A DNA stretch of 64,000 bases from Undaria pinnatifida (taxonomy: Eukaryota > Sar > Phaeophyceae > Laminariales > Alariaceae), in NCBI GenBank assembly GCA_012845835.1, contig JABAKD010000009.1, forward strand, positions 17,991,318 through 18,055,317, in the 5' to 3' direction. Of this stretch, positions 1 to 12,100 are shown piece after piece. A program made the translations under genes and the position numbers. Within the stretch, counting starts at the first letter, position 1; every line of letters begins with the position of its first letter. The notes under the pieces were generated by a model. The model was given only the letters and a program-made list of their open reading frames with translations. It did no database searches and was not told the origin of the DNA.

Positions 1-402
1 GAGAAAGTTGTGAGGGAGCGATTTGTTTCCCTTCAATCGGAGAAATTCAAAAAGCAGTCTCCTGGCCACGCGCTTTATGCGGGTGACACCGCGAGCAGTG
101 GCCGTGGCGGTACTGGCCGCGGCGGCAATAACGGTCGTGGCCGTGGAGGTCGTGGCAGAGGCAATGCACGCGGCAACCGGGGAGGATAAAACACTTTCGG
201 GGGTCCTGCAAGCGGTGTTCAAACAGCAGCAAGTGCGAATGATGGTAGTACAGCAGTGACGAAACCCGATGGGGATACGTCCAAGAGTTGTTGCACGCTC
301 TGTCACAAGCACGGGCACTGGAAGCCTCGATGTCCAGGCCAGGTCTGCGCCACCTGTAAGGGGAACGGTCACTCAACGAATGTTTGCCCATCAGGGAAAT
401 AA
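1..402 (+). pseudogene. copia gag C-terminal fragment with two CCHC zinc knuckles
   Basis: In frame 1 an arginine/glycine-rich stretch (about 100-186) is followed by a stop at 187-189. The same frame then resumes and encodes two retroviral-type zinc knuckles at 289-390, C-T-L-C-x4-H-x4-C and C-A-T-C-x4-H-x4-C, before a stop at 400-402. Such knuckles bind RNA in the nucleocapsid part of Gag. Two knuckles in a row are less common than one in copia Gag. The start lies outside the window. Confidence 0.8.
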
Positions 403-2266
403 GATAAGTGTCATTTTCGCCGACTTCCCCGCCGATCTCGACCCGGAAGAGCTTCTAGAGTTCGATGCTCTCGTGGCGGAAACAGGTGAAACCAGCCAGA
501 TGAATGATACAGCAGGAAACAGGTTGCTTCATTCGTCACTAGCAGCGGAGCAAATTGACATGCTTTCCCGTCGTCTACATACATGTTCTACTACGTCGAA
601 TGTGATAGGACCGTGTCGACTGCAGCAGGGGACTCGTTCCCTATAGAGGCCTACGGCGATATTTGCGTAGAACTCCTGTCCGCTAGGCGGGCTGTGCGTG
701 TATTGATGGAAAACGTCGCTCACGTACCTACTTTCAAGCACAACCTGTTTTCGGTAGGAGCGGCGGCCAGCCAGGAACTCTCCGTTATATTCGACAAGGA
801 TGCATGTACCCTTCAGCTCCAATCAGGAACATCGGTATGCTTCCCAAAATTCGGGAGCCTATTCTTTATCCAAGCTTGCTCGTTGCCGCCGCCCAAACAT
901 GCCTTGCTGTCATCACTCGGGGCTTACGCCTACCACGTCGCCTGTTGACATTAACGCCTACCAATGTGCGCATGGCCATGTTCATGAGGCAATGCTCCGG
1001 AAGACAGTCGAGCAAACTGGCGCTATTCTGGAAGGGACGCTGCACGGATGCAAACGGTGTTCGATGGAGAAAGGGCTCCGAAAGCCCATTTCACGGTCAA
1101 CACACGTCCGAGCAGATAAGAAATTCGGAAGGGTGTTTGTCGACCTGAGCGGGCCGAAACAAGTTGAGTCGAAGGGCCGAAATCGGTGGGTGATGATCGT
1201 GAGAGTCGATTATTCAAGGTTCATGTAGGTGTACTTCATGCGCCACAAATCAGAAACTCTTGCTACGATAGAAACAAGTTGAGTCGAAGGGCCGAAATCG
1301 GTGGGTGATGATCGTGAGAAAAATCGATTATTCAAGGTTCATGTAGGTGTACTTCATGCGCCACAAACCAGAGACTCTTGCTACGATAGAGTTAGCACTT
1401 TCTTCTGTAATGGTTTCTGAATGACGGGGCTCCTTCAACCCACAATCGTCGGAAATCGGCCTTTTTTTCGCGTGATGGTTCTCGTTATGTCCTAGGCCAT
1501 GGGAGTTTTCATCCGGTAGCAGTTTTATTTTCCCCTCAAATCAGCTCTTGGTTGGAGAGGTCTTAAGCTCCGAAATTGAGGAAGCACCTTTATCGTAGCA
1601 GGCGTCCAGACGCGGCTGAGACGTTCCGACAATTTTTAGCCGACAACCGCGCAACTAGGTTTTCATCTGATGTGGAAATCATGAGGTCAGACGATAGTGG
1701 GGAGTTCCTGGAAGGAGCTTTTGGTGCACTTTGTACCAAGTAGGAAGTAGTATTACGCAAGAATTCGGCTCTGTGCGAGAAGTCCATAGTTCAACGGCGT
1801 AGCCGAACGGGCGTTAGGGTTGATCGAAGCCGAAGGTTTGGCTGCAAAAATACAAGCTCCGATACTATCTCCGAACGTCGAGCTTCCTTCATCCGATTCT
1901 TTATGGACGGAGGCCATGTCGTGGGCGTGCCTTACTTTTAACTGTTTTGCAAAGACCTCCAACCCAGACAGAAAATCGCCGCACGAGATGTGGCATGGCA
2001 GCCCATCTCGGCGTCATTTGCTGCCATTCTTCAAGCCTGGCTATAACAAAGCCATGCGAACGAACAAGTTGCAGCGCAAAGTGCAAGAGTGTTTCTATCT
2101 AGGCCCCGGGCGAAACCACCCCCGGGATTCTGTGCGAGTATTGACTGAGAACAACTCGGTTATCACGACTCCCAACGTAACCTGGCAGCATACCCCTCTC
2201 GGATCCCACGCTAACCTACCTGAAGAAGCGGAATGCCGTTTTAGCGTCGGTGAGATCGAGGATTGA
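403..2266 (+). pseudogene. copia protease and integrase region, broken
   Basis: Around 583-860 the frame holds the end of the aspartic protease region, including the typical N-V-A-H-V-P-T and H-N-L-F-S-V-G strings. At 964-1226 comes the GAG-pre-integrase zinc-binding region (G-H-V-H-E-A-M-L...C-K-R-C) and the integrase start (F-V-D-L-S-G-P-K). The second catalytic region appears at about 1684-1707 (S-D-D-S-G-E-F) and the glutamate helix near 1909 (T-E-A-M-S-W-A). The C-terminal integrase part (H-E-M-W-H-G-S-P) is open to a stop at 2264-2266. A tandem duplication at 1156-1388 and further stops interrupt the frame. Confidence 0.8.
1156..1388 (+). repeat. Tandem duplication inside the copia integrase
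   Basis: The 115 bp at 1156-1270 are repeated at 1271-1388 with a few substitutions and a 3-bp insertion. The copies diverge little, so this duplication is much younger than the decay of the element around it. Confidence 0.9.
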
Positions 2267-2689
2267 GCCAAGTCTGCCGAGGGGGGGGGGGGGGATAACG
2301 ACGAAGACGAGGGCGACGAGTCCGAGTTGTTGTCGAAGCTACGCGGGTAGCGGAGACAATACTGCGCGAGTGCACCAGCGATGGCGGGCGCGAGTCTTGT
2401 TCCAACGGCAGAGCCGCATGGGACAGGGGTTCGGTTTTCAGCTCCAACCACAGCGGCGAGAGCGGGTATCATACCCCCTCCCGGTGCCGAGAGCGTGCCC
2501 ACGCACTCTTGGACCGACGGGAGCTCATCGAGTTCGTCAACTGCCGAAAGTATAGTCAAGTTCTCCAGAGGCTGGCCCATCAGGGAGGGAGGCCCATGAA
2601 TTGCGTGACTTCCTCCCTGGTCAGGAATCCTCTCGACTCAGGGAGGGGCGCACGAGTGGCGAGAAGCGACGGAAAAAAAAAATGGCCTG

Positions 2690-4366
2690 ATGGTCATCGA
2701 TGAAGCTGTGTGCGCCCTTGTTCAGCAAGCACGTGACGTCCAGGAGGATGCTTGGGCGCTTCTGGCGGAGGCTCCACAAGATTCAGGGAAGTGTGGTGTT
2801 TCTGTGCCCCGAGGAACTTTATTGCGTGAAGTTGAGAAAGCGCCCGCATAAAATGCAGCTATTGAGAAATCCGATAACCGGGAGTTGTGGCTGGAGTCTG
2901 ACCGAACAGAGCTCCATAGACTCTGGGACAACGGCACATTCACACCTGTTGATGAAGTGCCCGCGGGGCCCAAGGTAATTGGGTGTACGTTTGTCCGTAC
3001 GTGAAAAGGTAACGAGCTGGGCGAAGTCATCAGGCCGAAATCGAGACTGGTAGCGTTAGGCTACAGTCAAACCAAAGACGTCAACTACTTTGAAACGTTT
3101 TCACCTACTCTCTCTCCCTTGTCTATCAAACTACTAACCAAGATTGCGGTAGAGTACGGTCTGCCCACTCACCACTGGAGCAAGCTTTTATACGCGCTGA
3201 CCTCGACTGTGATATTTACACGATGCTTCCACCTGCTTTTAGAGCAAAAAATGGGCACGTTGTTCATTTGGCTAAGAGTTTGTACGGGTTGAAGCAGGGC
3301 GAATGTTCAACGCCCTCCTCGTAAACACGGTCGTAGGTTTCGGTCTTGAGCAGTGCAAGACCGATCCATGCGTGTTCCGCCTCATGAACATTTAAACCGT
3401 GATACTGATGGTTGCGGTTCACGTGGACGACCTATTCGTCGTAGGGGGCGCGAAAGTCGCTGAGTTCCACGACGCTCTGAATAACAGGTTCCCGTCTAAT
3501 ATGGTCGGGGAACTGTCGAGGTATACAGGTTGCGCATTCGAACGGAATTTCAAGGACGGAATCATTTAAATGCCCCAAACTGCTTTCGTCGAGGAACTAC
3601 TGAAGCGTTTTGAAAACCAATGTCCCACTAAAACAAGCGCGTTCCCCGCTAATCCGTTGATTGACCTAGGTTCAAAGACGGAGAGGATGACCCCGGAGGA
3701 AAATGACCTTATCGGGAGGCGGTTGGAAGCCTTCTGTGGCCTTCCAACATGACGCGGCCGGGCATCGCGAATACTGTCCGAGTGGTGGCACGTCAAGCCA
3801 CAACCCTGGCGAAGAGCACTGGAATGCTGTGCTCAAGATCCCCTCGTATCTGCGTGGTACGAAAGGACGCGGTCTTACGTTTACTCGGGGGTCAGGGACT
3901 AGGAGAGCGTCTGTGTACGTAGACGCCGACTGTGCCAAAAAGGCCAATTACAGGCGGTCGGTATCCGGGGCGGCTGTTATGTGTGGCGGTGTATGTGTAT
4001 GTTGGAAGTCAACGAGGCAAAGATGTGTCACTTCGTCTACTACTGAAGCCGAATACGTAGCTTGTGGGGATGGATTAAAGGAGGCACTATTTGTGTGTGG
4101 TTTTGGAGTTCCTGCAGCTGCATCTGCGAGGCAAGCCGATCGTTGTATTCGAAGACAACGAGGGGGCTAAAACTTTGGCCGCAAACCCCCTTAGCTCGGC
4201 CCGCAGTGAGCACATTGACGTGTGTCATCACTTTGTGAGGGGTCTGGTAAGGTGCGGTAAAATCAAAATGAACTTTGTCAGTTCAGAGCAACATGTTGAC
4301 ATCCTCACGAAGGATTTATCTTTTGCACCTTTCAACGCGCATGCCGATGAATTCATCTCGGCGTAG
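2690..4366 (+). pseudogene. copia reverse transcriptase and RNase H, broken
   Basis: Reverse transcriptase blocks appear in shifting frames: a P-K-S-R-L-V-A-L-G-Y region near 3030, R-A-D-L-D near 3193, S-L-Y-G-L-K-Q-G near 3277-3300, and the catalytic V-D-D-L box near 3424-3435 (copia YVDD type). RNase H follows, with S-S-T-T-E-A-E-Y near 4032-4056, E-D-N-E-G-A near 4152-4170 and H-V-D-I-L-T-K-D-L near 4291-4317, ending at a stop at 4364-4366. At least five stops or frameshifts separate the blocks. Confidence 0.85.
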
Positions 4367-4429
4367 ATATTTGTGATGGAAGTTGAGATGACGATAAAGA
4401 CCTTGCCTAAATCATGCAGGCGCAATTTT

Positions 4430-5007
4430 TGTTGAGTAGCCACCCCAAGGTACTTTGTGGGTCGTGGGTGAGTCGGGGATATATTTGGCATTTATTTTGC
4501 GTCCGCCTTGGTCATCGTTAAGTAAGCTAGCAACTGCTGTTTAGGGTTTTTCCTGGAGACCAGGTCTGTTTGACTTCTCAATTTTTCGTTGCTGTAGTTA
4601 CGAAATTAATGCTCTGTCATGTCTTTGGTAACATTCTGTCAAAGATGTGCAGATCTAGGGAGGGTATCCGTTAGTCTCTGCAATCGATGCCAGAGTGTGC
4701 TGATATCGCGTTAGCCAATCAGATACATACCGAGATTGACGGTTACCACGTATTTTGTTCATTTGCTTTATTATGTCGACGATTGACGCTTCTGCGTCGA
4801 TGGGTTGTGTGTAGGTTGTGTGATCTGATGCTCCCCTATCGGGGGCACTCCAAGCTGTGAACCAACTAATAATACAAGATTATCGTCTGTACTCTTCAAG
4901 CCCCTCGACCTCTCCGTCGGTAGAGCTACCTTCGGCAGGATTCTACGCATAGCACCCGCAACTGTGGTGAACACGAAATGTGACGGTCTATCTGCCTAAC
5001 TACCACA
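4430..5007 (+). repeat. Candidate 3' LTR of the copia element
   Basis: The segment begins TGTTGAGTAG, 64 bp after the RNase H stop, and ends CTAACTACCACA, giving TG...CA ends with an imperfect inverted repeat. The length (578 bp) is normal for a copia LTR. There is no second LTR in the window to compare with and no clear polypurine tract directly before it, so the limits are tentative. Confidence 0.3.
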
Positions 5008-5823
5008 CTCTGCTTTTTGTTGAAAATATAATTTAGTGTTTATACACACGGCTTCGCATTGACATTTCGGAACAAAAAAAATGCAAAAAAGTGGCATTTG
5101 CATAGGCCATCACAACACGAAGCGAGCACGACCGGCACCGACCCCGGCAGGGTCGGGAGAGTCGAGCAAGCTGAGGAACCTCCAGGAAACAGCGGGCCGA
5201 GAGGTCAACCTCAGCTCAACTTATCTCAAAGACAACTCAAAACCTGGTCTAAATCGAAGCCTTCGGCCGCTCTCGTGCCAGGGTCAACATATTTATACAT
5301 GTATTAAATTTATGTGTGGATGTACTGTGAACTTAAAAATGTTCTGCCTGTACTATACTACTGCTGCACAAGTGGGCGTTTTGCTGTAGTTTATGGCGCA
5401 CGAGTATGTTTGTATGCCGATTTGTATCTACTCGTCATGAAGGTCGTATTTTATTCAGCTGCTGCTTCTCTGTGTGTTGCTATCCTGCTGTTTTGTTGCT
5501 GTGCAGTGTAGCTGCATGCAGTGCTGCTGCTTGCTGCTGCTGCTGTTCATCATCGATCCCATCCCGTCAACCAAATAACAATGAATGGCTTCCCACCTTC
5601 CCGTCTCATTCCCATTCCACGGTAAACAAACGGGAGCCTTTTACCGTGCCTGTCGGGAAACCCCCCCAAAAAATAAAAAATCCACTTGTTGCAGGCGAGA
5701 CAGTCCCATCCTGTATCGCGCGATGCCTCGGAATCGCTCGTACCCCTGAAAAATTGCTCTGTTTCCGTTATTTTCAGGGCTTTTCACGGGTCGGGTCACA
5801 AATCTCGCGGGTCGGATCGGGTC

Positions 5824-5907
5824 AAGAGGGTTGTTGTTGTTGTTGTTGTTGTTGTTGTTCTAACATTAACTCGCATAATCAAGTACGTGATCACAGGACA
5901 GGCTCCA
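5824..5907 (+). repeat. Dispersed repeat with (GTT)n head, copy 1
   Basis: A run of TTG (5831-5859) is followed by about 45 bp of unique-looking sequence that includes ACTCGCATAATCAAGT and ends in GACAGGCTCCA. The same arrangement, microsatellite plus tail, recurs at 33732-33826, so the microsatellite belongs to a mobile unit. Confidence 0.75.
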
Positions 5908-6150
5908 GTCACTCTAGAGCTGAGGAATACCCCAGGGAAAAAATGCAAACAAACCAAAGGTGGTTCACGCATGTATCACGGCTGACGCAATTCATGCCTT
6001 CGCCAGAAACATACAAAAAAAGGAATCGGGAGTCAGCCTACGATGTGCCAGGTCCATACTGGACCATGGTGCATACGTCTCACTACCCGCGCCTGGAAAA
6101 ACCGACTGTATACCGCTTGCCACCAAAGAAAGACTACCACGTATATATTA

Positions 6151-6352
6151 CACGTAGTACCTATCACTACGCATACGCACATCAGACGCAAGTCAATTGG
6201 AAAACAAAAACAAAGAAAGTATAAGGGAAAGAAAAGGAAAGGAAATTAAGAGAAGAAAAGAAAGGGAAAAAGGAAACGGAAGAAAAGAAAAGACAAGAAA
6301 AACAAGAAAAGAAAACACAACGAGAGGAAGCAAGGAAAGGAAAGAGAAAAAA
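6151..6352 (+). repeat. Dispersed repeat ending in a polypurine tract
   Basis: A 60-bp head (CGTAGTACCTATCACTACG and onward to AAGTCAATTGG) runs into about 150 bp made almost only of A and G on this strand. The head and the start of the purine tract recur in reverse orientation at 31120-31216. The tract could form a triplex or behave like an A-rich retroelement tail. Confidence 0.7.
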
Positions 6353-7243
6353 CATCATACTAGCAGACCCTAGAAACTGACTAACTAAAGACGGCATTGG
6401 GCTCATAGAGGGTATCAAGTGCATAAATGGCACTAACAGTATTAAACTTTCGAATTGCTTTTTGGCCACTTGAGCCATGGACAGAGCCATGGACACGAGA
6501 CGACAAGCGCGCCTGAGTCAACAGCAAGCATAACAACACCAGGACCAGTCACGGTAGCATTCAGCCGTGGCCGCTCGCCGTGCGCAGAATCGGCAACGCG
6601 AGCACTTTTCGTTTGGCCCCCGGCGTGGCGGGGAATAGTAAAAGATACAATAGCTGTCGCTAAAACGAGCGACAGCTGATAGATGTAACTGTCGTCAGAC
6701 GTGTGCGTCCACGGGCCATAGTGTCTGCTGTCGCCCTTCTGGCGGTAGCGCACGGACCGAGCTTAGGTCAATCGCTCCCAACGGACGTCTCTCCATGATG
6801 ACTTACTCTCACCACGAGACAGCAGTAGATACACTCAGCGGACACACCCCTAGCGGGCACACACTCTCCATGCCCGCTCTCCGCTGGCCACTATTGTCGC
6901 CCGCTGCGCCCGTTGTCTGTGTGCTGCCCGCTGTGTGAGCGCTGTGTGCCGGCTGTGTGAGCGGTGTGTGCTGCTGTTTTTGCCCGTGTGGTCTGCTGTG
7001 TGTGTTTTGTCGGTGTTTTGTTGCTCCGTTGTGGTCTGCCTCCACCTGCAGTCTAAAATCAAATGATCCCACACTAAAATCAAGTTTAGTCGAAGACACG
7101 CACGCAAACTATTTTTTTTTTATTGGAGCCTACATTGCGAGGCCCAGGTGTAGATTAGAAACTCGCTTCGCTCGAACAATTGCAATTTTCGCCCAGCCCG
7201 AAAGCATTGTAACCAACGAATCGGCTGCTGCTCGCCTGTCAGG

Positions 7244-8170
7244 TGTATTGCTCTACGTACTGCTGCATTGCTGTACTGCTGTACTGGGTAGGTCCGTGGG
7301 TGGATGGTGGGTGGTGGGTGGGTGGTGGATGGCGGCTCGCTCGCTCCCCGAGATGGCCGAGTATCGGCAAAAAATGAAACTCCCCCCGTCTCTTTCCTGC
7401 TTAATACAAGATCTTCAAGAACCAACCAACTAACTGCTCCCCGCGTACCACGTGTACTTACTGCTGTACGTGCTGCTGCACTGCTGTACAGCTGTATGTA
7501 GTAAAGATTTGGTCGGCGGGTGGGTGGGGGGTGCACTGCGGCGTCCGTGGTGGGTGAGTGGGCCGCTCCGTACGTGGGAGTCTTTTTTCGTCCTGTCGGA
7601 GATGAACTTTTTTTTTTGTTTACTAAAATACCGGCCTCCCGCTCGCGCGCTCCCCGAGATGGCCGAGTATCGTCAAAAATGAACTCCCCCCGTCTGTTTC
7701 CTGTTTCATACAAGGTCTTCAAGAACCAACCAACTAACTGCGCCCCACGTACCAGGTGTACTGCTGTACGTACTGCTGCACTGCTGTACTGCTGTATATA
7801 TACTATTTAAAGGTTAAGGTTTGGTCGGTAGGTGGGTGGAGGGTGCACTGCGTCGTCCGTGGTGGGTGGGTGGGCCGTTCCGTACGTGGGAGTCTTTTTT
7901 CGTCCTGTCGGAGATTAACCTTTTTTTTTTTTCTAAAATACCGGCCTCCCACTGGTGCTTGGGAGTGACACCGTCCTCACTGCCGTACTCCTCTGTCCTT
8001 TACTACCGCCGTACGTACTGCTGCACTGCCGTACTGCTGCTCTGTTATTATTTTGTTTTTGTAGTAGTGCTTACATACAGAGGATGGTACCTTTACTACC
8101 ACCGTAGGTACTACGTACTACTACTACGGCTGCACTGCCGTGCTGCCTTTATTATTTTGTTCTTTCAGTA
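7244..8170 (+). repeat. Tandem/clustered GTGGGTGG-rich repeat units
   Basis: Units of about 200-300 bp carry in order a TACTGCTGTA-rich part, a GGTGGGTGG part, a T-run, a conserved CCCCGAGATGGCCGAGTATCG box and AAGAACCAACCAACTAACTG. Starts are near 7247, 7451 and 7757, with decayed units to about 8170. The same family in reverse orientation lies at 47262-48470. Long open frames on both strands here are by-products of the repeat. Confidence 0.75.
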
Positions 8171-8200
8171 CTTACGTACATACAGATGATGATTCAGCAC

Positions 8201-8795
8201 CAATTTGTTCTTGTCCGCTAAACCGGCCGGCAACAGGCATACTTCGGGAGTACCACTACAAAAGATGATACCTTTACTACCGTACTGCCCTGTTATTTTT
8301 TTTCTTATTTTAGTACTGACATCGTGCAGAAGATGATACAGTTGTGGATACCAGTCCCTACTCCCTAGATTGTACCGCCTCCTTATCACTATCATCCTTC
8401 AAGATCATCCTGGCTCCTCAAAACAGACCTCTGAGGTGTTTCCTCATCGTTGACCCTCGAGCGTGCGGTTGCGCACATGACCCACCTCGGTGTGTCTCCA
8501 CACTAACACCTACATCAGAGAAAGAGAAAACCTGCGAAGGGACTACCGTCCCACAATTAATTGGCGTCGACGGCAGGCTCCTCGAGGCAGACTCTGAGGT
8601 GTTTCCTCATCGTTGACCCTCGAGCGTGCGGTTGCGCACATAACCCACCTCAGTGTGCCTCCACACCTCCATCAGAGAAAGAGAAAGCCTGCGAAGGGAC
8701 TACACCTGCGAAGGGACTACCGTCCCACACAGCGCCAAATTGTTTTTGTCCGCCATACCGGCCGGCAACAGGCATACTTTGGGAGTAGTGCCACT
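8201..8795 (+). repeat. Two copies of a CCGGCCGGCAACAGG repeat (8201-8260, 8735-8795)
   Basis: Both copies run from CAATTTGTT through TTGTCCGC, CCGGCCGGCAACAGGCATAC to GGGAGTA. Reverse-orientation relatives are at about 47283-47355 and 47430-47495. They flank the 163-bp tandem duplication at 8432-8729. Confidence 0.7.
8432..8729 (+). repeat. 163-bp direct duplication with LTR-like ends and a primer-binding-site-like box
   Basis: Copies at 8432-8555 and 8595-8729 both begin TGAGGTGTTTCC and end GTCCCACA, that is TG...CA. Between them lies ATTGGCGTCGACGGCAGG (8560-8577), nearly the same as the box right after the left repeat of the mini LTR element at 28145. Similarity also extends about 20 bp upstream of both copies, which favours a plain tandem duplication of an LTR end over an intact LTR-internal-LTR element. 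Confidence 0.6.
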
Positions 8796-9196
8796 ACTAT
8801 TATTGATAATAGTAGGTTTATAAAATATCCTCCGTTTGCGCACTATCGCCTCTATGCTCTCGGGAGCTATTCCGACCCGACCCGAGAGATTTGAAACCTC
8901 CTGAACCGACCCGAGCCGACACGTGAGATTTGGAACACCTCCTAACCCGACCAGACTCGACCCGTAGACCAGGACAACCTCCTGAACGGACCCGCGGGTC
9001 GGATCATGACCCTTGACAAGCCCGGTTTATTTGTTATTTCCGGGGCACAATAATTTGGTGTTGTCCTGTCGTGCCCATACGTGCAAGGCTTCATTTTCAT
9101 GTTGGAACTCCGCTATTAATCAAGCAACCCATCGAGAGGGAGGGCGAGTGGGCCAAGATCAATCAAGCCTACAGTAAGAGCTTCGTGGAAGTGACC

Positions 9197-12100
9197 ATGA
9201 AAGCGCATGAACTAGTACTCATTGCCCTTGGGACTCCGGGAGTGAGTGCTTTTTTTGTCCGTCCCGCCCATGCATTACGCACGAATCCCGGGTCCTGCGG
9301 GTATACCCGTATGGCCGCCCTCGACTTTAGCGCTTCTCCTGTCAACAGCGCGGAAACGTTGAAGCGTACAACCGACTTGTCCTTGGCAGGGGCAGGTTCG
9401 AAGAAGAAGCTCGCTTTGTTGGGCTCAACGGTGAGGACTAGGACATGTTAATCTTGCAGTGCTGAAACACGGCGTCGTTGGCGCGCTCGTGCATACCAGA
9501 GGTATGAACTTCGTTGACAGTTGAGGCGTTGTGGCCTCTCATATCATACAGCTCTACGAAATCTACGAGTATTTCATAGACTAGACATTAATAATAGAGC
9601 AGACTGCACGTGTACACGCGTTGTTCAAGTATTACTACTTCTTGTACATATAACTATGAGCAGTACAGCCAGCACTCGTAGAAATTTGACGCAGAAACAA
9701 CACAAGGCACTGACACACCGAACCAGCGAGCGCATCCGTTGCCGCCGTCGGGCGGCCTTTGGCCGCCCTCGTCGCTCGCCCGCCGCCGCTCTTGTCGTGA
9801 GTATGACTACTTCTGCACATAACTATTAGCAGTACAGCCAGCATAGCACTCATAGAAATTGGACGCAAAAACACGCAAGCACTGACACACCGAACCAGCG
9901 ATCACATCCGAAGAATGTAAAGTGAAATGAGCTATCGCGGGGAACCTTGGGATGGTGGGTTATTGCCAACAGATACCGGTACGTTCCTCGCAAATCAAAG
10001 AGGTTCGTTTCGTTAAAATAATATACCTCTCTGCGGGTATGATGCCTGATACGGCTCCACGCCTATAGATGGGGGAACGTCTGCCATAATTAATTGATTC
10101 GAGCGCGAAATCGCGTAGATTCCCGTTACAACATGTTCGTGGTCGTCTGTCTGGCTATCGCCATCGGTGTTGTTACTGCCACCGTCGTGATGCTACTACT
10201 GTAGTACCCACAGCCATCATGGCCTTGGCCTTTGTCGCGCGATCTAGTCTATTTCTAGATCTTACGGCAGTACCGTGACTCTACCGCCATCGGTGTTGTT
10301 TATGCCACCGTCGTGGTACTGCTACTGTAGCACCCACAGCCGTCGTGACCTTGACCTTTGCCGCGCGATCTAGATTATTTCTACATCTTACGGCAGCACC
10401 GTGACACCATATGGCTTCCGTCGCTCGATGGACGCATGGTCAGCGCAACTCACACCGGCTTGAACATAGCTGCAACACCAGTAGCTGCTCTATATATCAT
10501 ACCTACCAGTCAGTGTAAAAGTATCCGGGAAGTGTGATGATGCAGGCGGCACGTATATTGGTCGCTCAGCAAGATTCTTAAGACACTCTGTGGTGCGTCC
10601 TCCTGCTAGCAGCTGTTCCGTTGTCGGTGTGCTCCGGGGGTCGCAATATCTTCGTCTGCTGCCGCTGCTGCTGTCAAACAATGCCGCTCAGTTGTATTAC
10701 TGTACTGCTGCACTGCTGTTGTACAGCTGCGTGTCTATGTTTTCGCTTGTTACCAGGTACTTGGTATCGGTACGTACCAGTACGAGTGAGTGTGCCATGC
10801 CTGCTGTGTGTATTTCCAAGGGCGTGCCTGTCGCGCTCGGTAAGGCGATGTCGTCTGTGTTTGCTCTTTTGTGCTGTGGTCTATTGCGTACGAGTTCGAT
10901 GCAATCGTGGACGCTTGCGCGGGCTGCACGGCATTCACTCTCGTCTGCCTAGACTGTCATACAACTACGAGGTATTTCTTGGTCCGGCCAGGTCCAGCGG
11001 GACGTCTTTTCGCGTTGGCCAATCGCACAAAGATGTAATACATCAAATGCACCACAAAAAGCGATTTTCATTGGTGTATGTATTCCGGATTTTTGCCGAA
11101 ATTTGGTCTGTGATCCGTCAAATTCACCTTCGTATGCACTATATCAATGTTGCCCTACTTCTCGTCGCAATGCCTTTGAAAGCACACGAGTAGTACTGCT
11201 GCTGTACAGTCTGCTTGACTTTATTTGATAAACTCAAACACTTCACAGATGCCTCCAGCGTAGAACTGCTTATTAGAGTGCGAAAAAAGTTCTTCGGAAA
11301 AGTACTCAACTTCCGCTAAAAAACGTGAATTCCCTTCCCATCATGGTTTTGGCGTAGTTGCGTTGCAAGTAAACAAAATCCTGCAGGCGACGCCTCTGAA
11401 ATTGATGGGGGAAGTGGGGATGTGTGCGGCAACAAGGCAATAAAAAAATGGAAAGAAGCACAAAAATGTAGACCAAAAAAACAGCGTACCACGTACTACA
11501 GTGGTAGCAACGGCAGCCACGCAGCCTGACGACCACAGGCAGCGGTGGCAGAGTTCACCGCAGTGTCGCCGCCGCTATCCCACCACAGCAAGCAGCGGCA
11601 CAGCTAGCGGCAGCATCCGCTTCAGCAACCAAAACAAGTAGCACCAGCACCGGCAACAGCAACAACTTCTGTCGTTGCTTTTTTAAAATTTTGGGACCAG
11701 CTTCGCATTCTTTTCGTCGTATGCTGCTGCTGCTGCTTCTGCTGCTGCTATGACGGTGTGCTAGAACTGAAATGATACACGAGCTCTCCTGTTGTCACGG
11801 TCTATGATACCAGCATAGCGCACAAGCGCAAGTACGAGTAGCCGATGCATTTTCCACCACACCAAGCGGGCGAGAACGCACCATCGTAGCAGCGGCCCGC
11901 TGGCGCACCTCAACACCGCTCAGCCGCGTCATGCTCTAGCTACACCTCACGAGTCTCGAGTCTGTGTGCTCTCAGCGGTTGTTGTGCTGTGTCGATACAG
12001 CACTGCACTGAGCAAGCAGCAGCCAGGTGGTGGCGCGTGCCAGGAAAGGAAGCTGCTCCGTGATTACTAATTGGAGCTGCGTCGGACAAATGCTCGGTGC

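Larger units (their letters stand above)
1..5007 (+). mobile_element. Degenerate Ty1/copia LTR retrotransposon, 5' end outside window
   Basis: A gag-pol element reads left to right in the copia order: zinc knuckles, protease, integrase, reverse transcriptase, RNase H. The integrase-before-RT order sets it apart from Ty3/gypsy. All domains carry in-frame stops and frameshifts, so it cannot encode a working polyprotein. The 5' LTR and most of gag lie before base 1. The right end is uncertain; a TG...CA segment after the RNase H stop is the best 3' LTR candidate. This is an old, inactive copy, about 4.2 kb upstream of the DXR start codon. Confidence 0.9.
5008..9196. other. Repeat-rich intergenic DNA upstream of DXR
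   Basis: No exon-like reading frame was found. Open frames here come from low-complexity DNA (CTG runs at 5514-5550, a GTT run, a polypurine tract, GTGGGTG-rich repeats). At 8862-9010 several degenerate GACCCG-containing units of about 40 bp occur; similar DNA lies at 5785-5822. The DXR promoter should be in the last few hundred bases, but I see no core element I would call. Confidence 0.6.

Noticed and set aside
5406-6224. 272-codon plus-strand frame
   Set aside because: It translates a CTG run, a GTT run and a polypurine repeat; Cys runs and unrelated segments indicate no gene.
9071-9196. Upstream in-frame ATG for DXR
   Set aside because: It would put 42 charged residues before the signal peptide, which would bury the targeting signal.
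10621-11193. 190-codon plus-strand frame in DXR intron 1
   Set aside because: Cys/Arg-rich product of CTG-rich DNA, with no splice context or family match.
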